This document shows positions 36,759 through 47,406 of a DNA stretch of 64,000 nucleotides, in pieces (the stretch's first letter is position 1; the number at the start of each line of letters is the position of its first letter). The stretch spans positions 39,529,566 to 39,593,565 of the forward strand of contig CM064871.1 in NCBI GenBank assembly GCA_032719365.1. Reading direction: 5' to 3'. Position numbers and translations under genes: made by a program. Under the pieces are notes generated by a model, which was not told the DNA's origin, did not search any database, and saw only the letters and a list, made by a program, of their open reading frames with translations. This DNA is from Prinsepia uniflora (taxonomy: Eukaryota; Streptophyta; Magnoliopsida; Rosales; Rosaceae).

Positions 36759-37180
36759 ACGACCCTCTATAATTTGGTTTTTAACATGCCTTTAGCTGAT
36801 GAGCTATCACGGTGTTTGAACAGACCCTAGATGGCCCTTTTAAAATATATATATTCTAATTCAAACTATACTATTCAAACATTTGGCCATTTTCTGGTTC
36901 AAAAGTGACAATATACTTAAAATTTGTTTGATGGCACCTTTTGTAGCTACACTGTCTGAGAATTCTTGTCCTAACCTCTTTAATCTTTTCCTTGGAAGGA
37001 AAGGATGCCTATACTATCTGTTATTTGTCTGTAATGTTAATGTATAATATAACAGTTTGGTAGGATGGAATGACCTGATTGAACTAAGTTGTATTATTCA
37101 CAAGAAATGCAGATTGAGAAAAGAGTGGAGAAGCTCAAAAAAGGAAAGTCAAAAGACTCACAAACCAAAATTAATGTATG

Positions 37181-37337
37181 TAATATCCAATGCTAACTTA
37201 CTGTGTAGTGCAAAGTTTGTAGGATATTATGTAGTGCATAAGTATGTGGGATCTTCTCACACTGTCCCAAAGTTAAGGTATGGTATATCCAATGCTAACT
37301 TACTATGTAGTGCATAAGTATGTGGGATCTTCTCACT
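37181..37337 (+). repeat. Local duplication in an intron
   Basis: Two imperfect copies carry TATCCAATGCTAACTTACT, then GTAGTGCA, then TATGTGGGATCTTCTCAC. The first copy (about 37184-37262) has an extra inner stretch. They lie downstream of exon 4. Confidence 0.8.
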
Positions 37338-38431
37338 CTGTTCCCTCAGTCTTTTTCTCCTTGATTTAAAGTATATTTACACAAACTGTTAAGGTAACCA
37401 TCACAAACACAAAGACTTTTCATTTCAAGAGAAAGCTCGAAGATCTTCCTTAGAAAAAATTCAGCAGGCACTCTTGGATGAGAAACCAGCACTATCGGTT
37501 GCTTTACCAGATTTAGAAAAGGATGCTGTGAAGCATCTTTGCTTGCTTACGATGAAACCTATTATATATGTTGCTAATGTTGCAGAATCTGACCTGGCTG
37601 AACCTAGTCATAATCCTCATGTCAAAGAAGTGATGAATCTTGCTCCTGAATTGCAATCTGGACTAGTGACAGTTTCAACGCAGGTTTGGTGATACATTAT
37701 AGTTTGAAATTGAGAAAATTTTGACACCATGTGTTGTTTGAGCCAAGAAGATTGTGTTCCTACTATTTTTGTTTGCTTAATAATTACACTAGACATGTGA
37801 ACGAGGAAATTTGCATTTGCAGGTCGAGTCTAATCTTACTGAGCTATCATATGAAGAAAGAAAAGAATTTTTGGAATCTCTTGGTGTTAGTGAAAGTGGT
37901 CTTGGAAACCTAATCAGAGCAACATATAGTGTCTTGGGGCACCGTACTTACTTTAATTTGGTATATATATTCGGTTGTTTTAAAAGATTGTTCCCTTGTT
38001 GTTCACAAGAAACAAAAGCATGGACCATACTCGCAGGTGAGATTGGTATCCTAAACGTAAATTGAGTATTGTATAAATATGATAAAATATCTCTGACTAG
38101 AACTTGCAAAACTTCACAAAAGTGCTAACATAGGCTATGATGTTTGTTATATCACAGCTGGAAACTTGTTTGCACCGAACTTCTTTTACTGGTGGTCATA
38201 GGTTAGACGAATTTCCTTTTTCTGCTTTCTTCACCACTTTCTTCTTTTAGATGGATTAAGGTCCCTCGTTGTCACGAAGAAGATTCAGATAGGTATGGAA
38301 ATGATGAACGGATTGTTCAGCGTACAATGGAGTTGTCGGATTCTTCTTCTTTGTTGATTCAAGAATGACTGCACCTCAAGCTGTTGGGGTCATCCACCCT
38401 GACTTTGAGAAAGGTTTCATTCAGTGAGACA

Positions 38432-39950
38432 GTAAGCATTCTAATATCTGCTTTGAAATACTACTGATTATGAAATGGGATAGATTTATAATTTTGATGA
38501 GAAGATAAGATAAGCTGATATTCTGGAAACTTTGAGCATCGCATCTTTGATAATCATGGAGTTTTTGTCCTGGTCCTTAACGGTTGTTATTGAGAATTGA
38601 GGGAAAGCTTTCCCAACGGAGTATAGAATTGGGAATTAGGAACTGTGATTTCTTCAAGCTTTCCCAACGCATCTCTGAGAATAACAGTTGTTACTTTTCG
38701 CACAAACAGAGTATAGAATTGAGAAATTTCCAATTCGAGGTTGATATGAGATTATTTGTTCTTCCTTTTCGATTTTTTGCCTTCCACTTTCAATTTTTGA
38801 TTCTTTGGTGTTTTGTTTTTCAAACTTTGGAGGTTGATATCAATCAATGACAATGGTTCATTATGCTAATATTTGGAATCAGATCTTCACTTCACGCATT
38901 AGTGGTCTATTTTTTCCTTCACAAAATCTTGATTTTGTATTAACATTGATTTGGGGTTTTTTTTTCCTGCAGATTCTCTGAACAAAGTTCGGTGCTCCTA
39001 TGAGGTAATTCACTTTCCTCTGACAACTTCTCTCATGTACACACTTAAATGTTTGTTCCATGATTTTATTTTTAAAGTTCTTTCCAAGTTCCAATTTCAG
39101 ATTTAATGAAAAGGCTTTGGATTATGCAGATTTTCTTTTCTGAGCTGCAGTTTCCGTCATCTATTCAGTTAGTAGTTTGTTTTGTTATTTTGGTTACACA
39201 TTAAGATTTATTTTTTTATTTTTGTAGGTCGGTTCTTGCTGCCTTCAATCGCCACTGTTCAATTTGTGGCCACGTTTAGTGCTTTCTCAACAGGTCAATA
39301 CATTTTCAACCCATATTACAATATGTCTCTCAAATCTCTCCTCCATCTCTCTTTCTTTAAACATGTCCTCACCTCATACATACATTTCGTTTTTGTCACT
39401 TCCACCTCTAATATATTAATGGATCGATATATTAGTATTGGTATTGAGTTGCTAATAAGGATTAGTGTTGCTATACAATAACTTCGTACATATGTCCAAT
39501 CTTTTCTAATGTTCGTACATTAGTGTTGCTATAATAATCCAGGTAAACTGAAGGAATGTTATACACAAAAGCAGTTGGATGAGGTTCGAAGTGAATGGGC
39601 AACTCAGGTTATAGAGTGGGTTTGACACCTTAGGTGTTTTTGTTTGAACTTCTAGCATTCACTGTAATTATCTAGTATAATTTGAATTTTACCTTAACAT
39701 GAACATGTGATATGAGTAGCATATGACACATTATGAGTAATGTTCACTTGGATTTGATGTGCTAGATTCATAACTATTTCTAGTATTATGAAGTTGTAAG
39801 CACACTTTTATTTAATTAATGACATGAATCAATAGTTACTTTTGCAAAGCAACAATGCATATATATGTAATTATTAATGTCTTTAATTTCAATCCTTTAA
39901 AGTCGGTGAATATGTAAAAAGAGATGTCTAATACACACAAAGCTTACAAA
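38432..39950. other. Right part of the CACTA-like interior, unassigned
   Basis: AT-rich. A 12-base phrase AGCTTTCCCAAC and a 13-base phrase AGTATAGAATTGG/A each occur twice (38610-38720). A short open stretch near 39541-39628 could be a captured exon but I cannot identify it. No gene called. Confidence 0.35.
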
Positions 39951-40357
39951 AAAATTATAAAAAAACCGATGTTGTTAGTTTAGAATGACATTAGTTTGAA
40001 CAAAAAATTGAAGTCTATACTATAAAAATTGCATCAATACTTTCTAATATCTGAAGTCTTAAAGAAAAATTAACATCACATTATTATTAAATACTGAAGT
40101 TGTAATAATAATATAACATCCGGTTTTAAGTTGAGACTGATGTTATTAAGTACTGAAGGCATCGAGTGTAAAGAAGAGACTGGTGTCATTGCCCACATAA
40201 GGCATCAGAAGTTAACGCTTTTAGTTTAATTGAAAGGGTTATAGACATCAGATATTACTTAAAATCGATTTTGTAGGTGGAATACACTTCGGTTAAAAAC
40301 CGAAGTTTATTCCTATAGAAACAGCATCGGCTCTCAATACCTCGGTTGTATGTAGTG

Positions 40358-42207
40358 ATAGACTAGTTAATCTTCGGTTTTACTTCAGCTATGTTTTTTG
40401 GCAATTGAAGTTAGTTACAAACCCGAATTATAACTATACTAAAAGAGAAACGAGAGAGAAACACTATTCATTAATAGAGATTTTACAATTATATCCTTTC
40501 TTTTTCTTCATTATAAACAGAGATTTTATTGTTTTATCTTTAATTAACGTGTGTTCTCTTAGTCTTTGATCACCTTGCTTTGGATATCACCAATGCACAA
40601 TCGAGTTTGTGTTGGAGACCATCTGCTTTTCTTACACTTCGATATCATCTAAATTTATTTTCGATGTTGGAATGGCAATCTTCATAAGATTGGGGAAGGA
40701 AAGATCTTTGCAAGAAGGACGAAGGCAAATCTTCGATCAACTTTAGATTTTATTCTTCAATACTTGGACTGTTTTTCAAGGCTTGGACTGCTCTTCAATC
40801 CATCGAGGTTCGATTGTCGTGAGATGGGCGAAGCGTATATCATCAGTCTTCTTTCTTTCTCCCGCAACTTTGAGATTTATAGGTACAAGTTCCCGCTTTA
40901 TTCTCTCAACAATTTTAAATTCCTCAAATTCAAATACAATCTTAAGCTTTGTTTTCTTCGACTAAACTCTATTTGTTTTGTTTTTGTTAGCAGAAATTAT
41001 TGTGATGAAGAGCAAATTTTTAGGTCAAATTATTTTCTGATTTTATTCATTTTTATATTGACATGGGTCTTATCCAGTTTTGTGAACTCTTTCTATACTT
41101 TTCGATGTTAATTTGGTTGGAAGAATTGAGAAAGAAAAGTTTCCAAAAGTGTTGAGGTAAACGTTCTTTTCCCACTTTGTTTTCAATTTTTAGTTTATTG
41201 GTCTTCTCTTATTCATATGGATTCCGTGTAATATTCATAGATATTGTCTTTCTTTTTTTGTGAAGGATTAAAGAATATCTTGTTGGGTTTTCTTCAGCAA
41301 CGCAAGAAGAAAGCAAAATGTCGGCTCCACTGCGGAAAAAAACAAGCATTTTGCAGGGTAAGCCTTCGGTGTTTAGTTAATTGATGCTTTTGATGCTTAG
41401 TCAGGTTATTGTACTGGGCTTTTTGGGTTGATTGCCTTGCATGTTGATTTTTGCAAGGATTGAGGACGAAGAAGAAGTTGATTGCCTTAGTAAGGTTACT
41501 ATACTAGGTTTTGTGGGTTTTCTTTGCATGTTGGGTTCTTGCAAGGGTTCAAGAAATCAGACTCAATCTGTCTCTTGAATTCGAGCTTCGAGATTTCGAG
41601 GTGAATTTTGACTTCTGTTTTATGGATTTTTTGGTAAATCAGTTGTAATGTAATTCAATTTTCTTGCTGGTTGGGGTCTTGCAAGGGTTATGAATTGATA
41701 TATTGAAATTTGTTATAGTTAATCATTAAATTAAAATTCTAGACAAATTAAAGTGTTATAATCTTATGGTATATATACCTTCTGTTTTCTGCATTGAGTT
41801 AATTTAGTTAATGGTGCTCCATTTGTGATTAGCACCATCTAAATATGAACAACTTTTGTCTTCTGCATTTGCAAGGATTGAGGAAGAATGTGTTGAATTT
41901 TGATGTTCAATAAATTTCAGAGTGCTTCAAAATTGCGAGAGTGTTTCAAAGCTGAGAAAGTGGATGAACGGGAACAATTCTGAAATTGTTTAATTTTCAA
42001 GTGTACTTTGGGTGTTTGATTGATTTTATTATTTCCTTATCATATAGCTTGTGGTTCCTCTTTTTTCTTCCGCCATAGAGATAATGACTTCTTGCTTTTA
42101 AAGCTTCTTAATTATTTATTTTCACGTTGAACCGAGATTTTATTTCAGCTCCTTTATGAACATTGTAGAAAACCATGTGCTCTTTAAGTACGTATGGTAG
42201 AAAACCC
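40358..42207. other. AT-rich DNA, no gene recognised
   Basis: Contains ORFs such as 40764-41111 (115 codons) rich in Phe, Leu and Ser without a family motif. A phrase TTGATTGCCTT with TGGGTT and GCAAGG recurs near 41430, 41480 and 41680. I do not see a transposon boundary. Confidence 0.35.
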
Positions 42208-42217
42208 AATTTCTTGA

Positions 42218-42343
42218 TTACTGGCCATCCTCCTAGCCGTGCGGTTGAGTGCATTTGCAATTACACTCATGGGTCTCGGGTTCGATGGTTGGTAGTGATG
42301 ACAATGATGATGATAATCCTATTCCAAGCAACCAAAAAAAATT
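42218..42343 (+). mobile_element. tRNA-derived SINE
   Basis: A 126-bp insertion flanked by the perfect 10-bp duplication AATTTCTTGA (42208-42217 and 42344-42353). The body has a weak A-box-like stretch TAGCCGTGCGG (about 42235) and a B-box-like GGTTCGATGG (about 42290), the spacing expected of a pol III promoter. The phrase GCATTTGCAATTACACTCAT is typical of a plant SINE head. The 3' end has ATGATGATGATAAT and a short A-run. It encodes no protein and would move with LINE enzymes. Confidence 0.8.
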
Positions 42344-42353
42344 AATTTCTTGA

Positions 42354-42749
42354 CTTTATTATTTTTCTTTTTTGATTACTTTATCAGCATTATTGTCGAT
42401 ACTTTTGTGGTTTATTTTTAAGTTTTTCAATATGTGTTTCCCCGTCCAAGGATTGGAGAATGCCCTCTCCAATGTTCATTAAATTTTTGGGTAAGCTTCT
42501 GTCTTTCAATTCGTCAAATTGGATTATTTATAAACTCTCTTCATACGCTATTTATAAACTCTCTTCATACGCTAACTTTGCTTATCTTTCAAGTGTAATG
42601 ATGGTGAAGCATTATCTATGCTTCTGTCTTATATATGCTTGAAATATTATCTACTTTTGGTGTTAAAAAATGATCAACTTTTTTCCTAATTTTTATGTCA
42701 AAACATTGTTGCACCCAGTTACGGTAGAATACATAAAGTTGTAACATTT
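42354..42749. other. AT-rich DNA, no gene seen
   Basis: Includes a short tandem copy of TTTATAAACTCTCTTCATACG (minus its last base) at about 42528-42571, two units. Nothing else supported. Confidence 0.45.
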
Positions 42750-45320
42750 CATTTTGTAACACCCTCAGACTGTTTATTTAATTTAATTCGAAAGTTTAAT
42801 GTAAAATGACAATTTTATCCCTAGTCAGGGAAAAATGTGAATTTTTGACCTGTGATACTATTTTGACTTTGACCAAGGTCCGTTACGTAGATCAGGACGT
42901 CATGAGTCCGTAGATATGCGGCATGTGGAAATCGGACATTCAACAGGAAAGTTAAGGATCACGAAAACAATTCGACACTATTCACATTTTACGAGAAATG
43001 GTGTAGGTGGCATTATTGGATTGGTTAGTTGTGTTAGTGGACCAATTAGATGAGTGACAAGTGACAAGTGTCACTCATGTAACTCGCCCAGGACCCCAAA
43101 TAATTGGGTTCATGCATCTCACCTTCTTCTTTCTTTATTTGAACCGTGCAACCCACAAAACACACAAACACCCACACCACCCCATACCTTCATCCTCTGC
43201 GATTTGTGTGAACAGGAGAGTGAGAGAGGACGTCAAGAAGAGCACGGCAGTGCTAACGCCTTGGACAACCACACACGGTGGCCGAAGTTTCGACGGTAAG
43301 CTTGTTCGGGTTTGGAATTTGGATTTTCGAGTTAGAGTGTTTGTTAGGTGTTTATGAGGTTCAAACCTTCTTCCTAGATCTAGTGCAAACTCGTGGAGGT
43401 CATTTTCGAGAACTGAGGTGGCTGGAGTTGGCTGGAAATCAAGCTTGAAGATCAAGCTTTACTGTTCTTCATGGGAAGGTAATTTCTGGACTGATTTTCA
43501 TGTTTTTGATTAGTTAGGGTTGTTCCTAGGTTTAGTACGATTTTATGGGTTCAAAGATGGCGTGAAATGGTTGGCTATAGACGGTTTTGGAACTGGGTCG
43601 GGTGGCGGGTCTGGTCGTTCCGTTGCAAAGGGCTGGGTCGACCCGATGAGAGGAAGACGACAATGACCTCATCTACTGACATCATCGTCTGTCAAAACTA
43701 TCAGACGCGTGGCCCAATCAACGAGTGACACGTGGCATGCTGTCAGGTTCAGTTAGCATGTCAGGTGTCAGAAAAGTGGACTAATGGCGAGCTAACATGT
43801 GGCACTGTCAGATCTGACACGTGTCAGACATGTCAGACCCGACGTCAGCGTTAACTTTGTTGACGTCAGTGTTGACCATTGACTTTGACCAGCATTGACC
43901 AAACTTTTGACCCGCGCGTGGGGGGCATGGGCATATTTTTCAAGGTCAAACCAATCATACCCGAAAGGTTTTGACGATCCGAATCCAATGACGCTGGTTT
44001 CGAATCGGTCCGAGATCGTTTGATAGGTCGTTTAGGGGTTTAAAACCTAGGGAAGCGTGTTCATGACGCGTTTCCAGTATCGGGCTTTGTGAGGGTTTAG
44101 AGTATGAACTTGTGTTAAATGTTAGTAACCCTTAGACATGTTTTGGACAGGCTCGGACATATTGGTCTAGCTCGGTGATCGATTAAACACTGAGGTTTAG
44201 CGTGCAGCGTGGACCGAGTGTGAATGGACCGTTTGTTTTATAACTGAAATGCATGCATAACTGTTTTACATGTATTATTATATGATTTAAGCTAAATGAT
44301 TTGATATCATGGTATTTCAGAACTTAAATCATCGGTCATGGACCATTTTACGGATTTACGTGAAAACACGATTTTGGGCTTGAGACTCGTTTGGATACTG
44401 CTTGACCGAATTTTGGGGTCAACGGGGATTCAAAGGAAAATGGTTTTCGTTTGGATTTGAAAAGCGATCTGGCATAATCGAGTTTTAATAAAGAGAGTTC
44501 TATAAATGATTTCAAATAGTGCTAAATGAACCTAATGCATGTTTCCACATATACCTTCCTGTATGTATTATTGAGTCTCCTCCAGACGTTTAGGATCTTG
44601 GAGTAGTCACGGTGCACTGCCTGCGATGAGTGACTCCGAGGAGAGGCTCAAGCTCAGGAGTGTAGTATGATTGATCTCGTCTCGGATGTGGTAAATCCCG
44701 GGCAGGTACCCCAAGTTGATATCACCCCGGACGTCGTTGAGTTGTATCCTGAGGAGTACTCGGAGATGAGATCCCGAGTGGCACGCATTGCCTTTTAGAT
44801 CGTGACGGGTATTGGTTATGGACATCACTGATGTCCAAGGATAGGTTATATTGTGTGTTATTCATGTAAGTGTTCAGGTGGTTACTTTCGTATATGATTT
44901 GTTTCACTTCCATACGTTTTCAATTATATGCATGCATGTTTATAAAACGGAGGGTTAAACAGTATATGTTTTCTAAACGAGTTTATGACTTATTGATTTT
45001 TTATCCACTCACACTTTGACTGTTTTATTGACCCTCCAAGTCGAGATACTGCGGCAGGGACTAATTCCGGGGCTAAGAGATAAATAGTACCATTGTGCAC
45101 CTGATCACCTTTAAAGGGTAGGTTGCTATGTATTTTATTTTGTACAGACATTATGCTAATATCCCTTGTCTGTAAAACTCTGTTGTGTATAATGGACCCC
45201 TTTGAGGGTATTTTGGTATTTGAGTTTATTTGTCAGACGGGAGCAGTTTCCTTGTCAGACAGGAGCAGGGCATGTCCCACGGTGGTCCCTAAGAGGGAAT
45301 TGGGATAGGTCTTGTTAGAA

Positions 45321-45332
45321 TGGTATCAGAGC
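45321..45332 (+). other. Primer binding site, initiator tRNA-Met type
   Basis: TGGTATCAGAGC, three bases after the large LTR end and 8 bases before the polypurine tract. Confidence 0.9.
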
Positions 45333-45352
45333 TGGGCCCCAAGGGGGTGGAT

Positions 45353-45636
45353 TGTAAGATCTGTGTCTTAGGAAGAACGGTGAATAATCCCACATCATTC
45401 GGGGAGGGAAAGGTGAAGTGCCTTATATGTGTGGGCACATATCTATCTAGCGCGATGCCTTTTGGGAGCTCACAGGCTTTGGGTTTGGTTGGAACTCCAA
45501 AGTTAAGCGAGTTTAGGTTGGTGCCATCTCAGGATAGGTGACCTATTGGGAAGTTGCACTTGAGGTCCCAGAAACAAAACCGTTAGGGTTGGACCCAAAG
45601 CAGCCAATATCGTGCTAGATGGGCCGGGTCGTAACA
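45353..45636 (+). repeat. Cassandra-like LTR with a 5S rRNA-derived segment
   Basis: It starts TGTAAGATCTG and ends GGGTCGTAACA. The 5S-like part is about 45487-45560: GGAACTCCAAAGTTAAGCGA is close to the plant 5S rRNA internal control region, and AGGATAGGTGACC with TTGGGAAGT follows. It shares flanking phrases with 25676-26000 (GCCTTTTGGGAGCTCA, AACAAAACC, CAATATC, TGCTAGATG). Confidence 0.82.
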
Positions 45637-45641
45637 TCATT

Positions 45642-46814
45642 GGCTATTGTACCTATTTATTTATTCCTTGAAGGTCATGATGTAAATTGACTTAGTAACT
45701 GTTTTGGAGTTGAAAGACCATAGATTTCATTCAATTAAGAAACCAATGAAATCAAGCAAACTGACAAACTTTGCTCTATTTGATATTCGCTTTCTGTCTT
45801 CCCCATTCCATGTCTTTGTATGCTATTAAATTCTTATTGTATCACTTACTTGACGAGTGATCTTCATGAATGAGATCATTAGAAATAGAATCTATTTTTG
45901 GTACCTAATACAAAAATTGATTATTTTCAAAGAGAACTTCGCTTTTAATTAATTTAGATCATTTGAATGGATATATTTATACATGGAGTTGTCAGGATTT
46001 TAACAATTAGAATTTACATAATTGTTAATATCTGATTTTCTTTCAATTAGATGAAAGGCAATACATATAGAATCAAGAGCAATAGACTGTCAAAATCTTC
46101 ATCTATTAGCTTTCGTATGTTCACTTGAACATAGAGGACTTTAAGGTACGTTTTTAGAAATATATATTGTCATTCTGTTCATCTTGAACATACAGGACTT
46201 TAAGACAAGTTTCATAATATATATATATATATATATTGATTTCTATAGTCTTTTTTACAATCATAAGCTATAAAATATATATGGTTTTGAAATTTTCTTC
46301 ATTTGAAATTGATAAGCATGCATAGTAATATGATGCACTGCTAAACAATGCATAATGGTTTCACGTGACTTCGCAAATTAGGAAAATGAAAAGCATGCTT
46401 AGAATTTACCTAACTGTTAAAATTTGATTTTGGAATATATATTTTTGTTACATTAAAATGGCAGATATCAAGAGCTTGGGTTGATTTTTTCCATGCTTAT
46501 CGTGTGAATGTGGCATGCCTCTGGTGTGAATGTAACAAAAGCTACAAGTAACTTTATTTCGCTTAATAATTTTAGCTGATATCTTTGTTTTTCTCTGCAA
46601 GCTTTAGAATCGTGGTGGTTTTTCGTGAAAGTAATGTGGTTGTTTTTTTGTCTATTATATAAACTCGATCCTTTAGATCATCAACAAAATTCAAGAAAAA
46701 AGAAGCCCGCTGCTCATCAGTGATGAAATATTCATAAGCAACTCTAACCAAATTGCACATTTTGTAAGCAAATCATGAGAAACATATTTTTAATGTGACA
46801 CATACATGGGTAAC
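45642..46814. other. AT-rich DNA, no gene assigned
   Basis: A phrase with TTGAACATAxAGGACTTTAAG repeats near 46125 and 46185. A TA run lies at about 46218-46236. A minus-strand ORF of 62 codons (46760-46572) looks protein-like but matches no family I know. Confidence 0.4.
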
Positions 46815-47312
46815 TGTGGAGCCATAAATTACCGGGATATTTTGGAGCTTCCACATGACCAACAATTCCCATAATGCCAATATTACCCTTGGTAAAATCG
46901 ACATCACATGTTACGATCTCCGCATTAATTCAATATATTTACCAACTACATATACTAATTAATCAGATCAATGCCGATAATAAATAACTTCCCAGCGAAT
47001 TATTTATTCATTAATAAATAAGTGATTACACTCGGTACAATCACTTATTTAACACTTTCTCCTTCAACCAATTAGACACTCCAATGACCTTCAAGGCTTC
47101 ACTATAAATTGAAGGTCTCATCTCACTTCTAAAGGTAATAAAAAAACTTTTGTAAACACTATGTCGGTTTATTTTCTTAGAAAACTGACTTAAGTATCGG
47201 AGCGTTTACGGTTGAACCACCCCCCAGGATTCAACCTTAACCCCTTTTGATTTTCGTTATTGTGTGTAGGGATCGAGAATGAATTTCACAGAACCGGACG
47301 ATTTCTGCATCA
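46815..47312 (+). repeat. 5' LTR of the gag-only Gypsy element
   Basis: 498 bp, starting TGTGGAGCCATAAATTACC and ending ATTTCTGCATCA. It matches 54770-55270 throughout. Confidence 0.88.
47067..47109 (+). promoter_or_regulatory. Putative LTR promoter: CCAAT box and TATA box
   Basis: CAACCAATTAG near 47067 and CTATAAATT at 47102-47109. The same pair is found in the right LTR (about 55021 and 55058) and in the related LTR (about 56652 and 56691), at similar spacing. The conserved GGTCTCATCTCACT just downstream may be the transcript start region. Confidence 0.6.
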
Positions 47313-47406
47313 ACAACTGGTGCTTTCATCGAGAAATACTCAAAGCGTGCTCTTTGGTTTTTCCTTGAAAAACTCTGTTACACTTTCGACACATACAGTT
47401 CTTCAC

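Larger units (their letters stand above)
34997..38431 (+). pseudogene. YchF/OLA1-type GTPase gene fragment, probably the organelle-type paralogue
   Basis: Eight exon pieces in order: 34997-35185, 35306-35359, 36017-36127, 37113-37175, about 37430-37683, 37823-37960, about 38008-38036 and 38364-38431. Most have GT and AG at the edges. Readable motifs include NFPFCTIEPNVGIVAVPD, VDIAGLVKGASQGE (G3 region), LGNKFLSIIREVD, KPIIYVANVAESD, LGVSESGLGNLIRATYS, ETKAWTILAG and GVIHPDFEKGFI. YchF proteins are ATP- or GTP-hydrolysing P-loop proteins linked to translation and stress. The exon with the P-loop is missing, some lineage residues are cut between exons 4 and 5, exon 8 runs into a stop from a small deletion, and the rest of the TGS domain is gone. 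It is inside the CACTA-like element, with introns kept, so capture was at DNA level. Confidence 0.9.
34459..40357. mobile_element. CACTA-like DNA transposon carrying gene fragments
   Basis: The left end starts CACTATAAAGACATC and the right end finishes TTGTATGTAGTG, the complement of CACTACATACAA. The first five bases match; the rest of the terminal repeat is weak. Both ends have many subterminal copies of short motifs (GACATCA, GCATCAG, CCGATGT; for example 34469, 34514, 34571, 40200 and 40247), typical of CACTA elements. The 3-bp flanks (TAT and ATA) do not match. No transposase is seen. The interior carries the YchF-like exons. Confidence 0.5.
42755..45636 (+). mobile_element. Chimeric retroelement: large LTR at the left, Cassandra-like 5S LTR at the right
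   Basis: The left part (42755-45317) is a large-family LTR starting TGTAACACCC and ending GGTCTTGTTA, with the GTCAGACGGGAGCAG motif near its end. TGGTATCAGAGC (45321-45332) is the primer site and AAGGGGGTGG (45341-45350) the polypurine tract. The right part (45353-45636) is a 284-bp Cassandra-like LTR with 5S-like sequence. TCATT occurs at 42749-42753 and 45637-45641; one extra T separates the left copy from the TG. This fits insertion of the whole as one unit. No coding region is present. Confidence 0.75.

Noticed and set aside
40764..41111. 115-codon ORF rich in Phe, Leu and Ser
   Set aside because: Composition follows AT-rich DNA. No motif, no supporting neighbours.
46572..46760. Minus-strand ORF of 62 codons that looks protein-like
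   Set aside because: It begins and ends in non-descript DNA and matches no family I know. It may be an exon fragment, but I cannot support a call.
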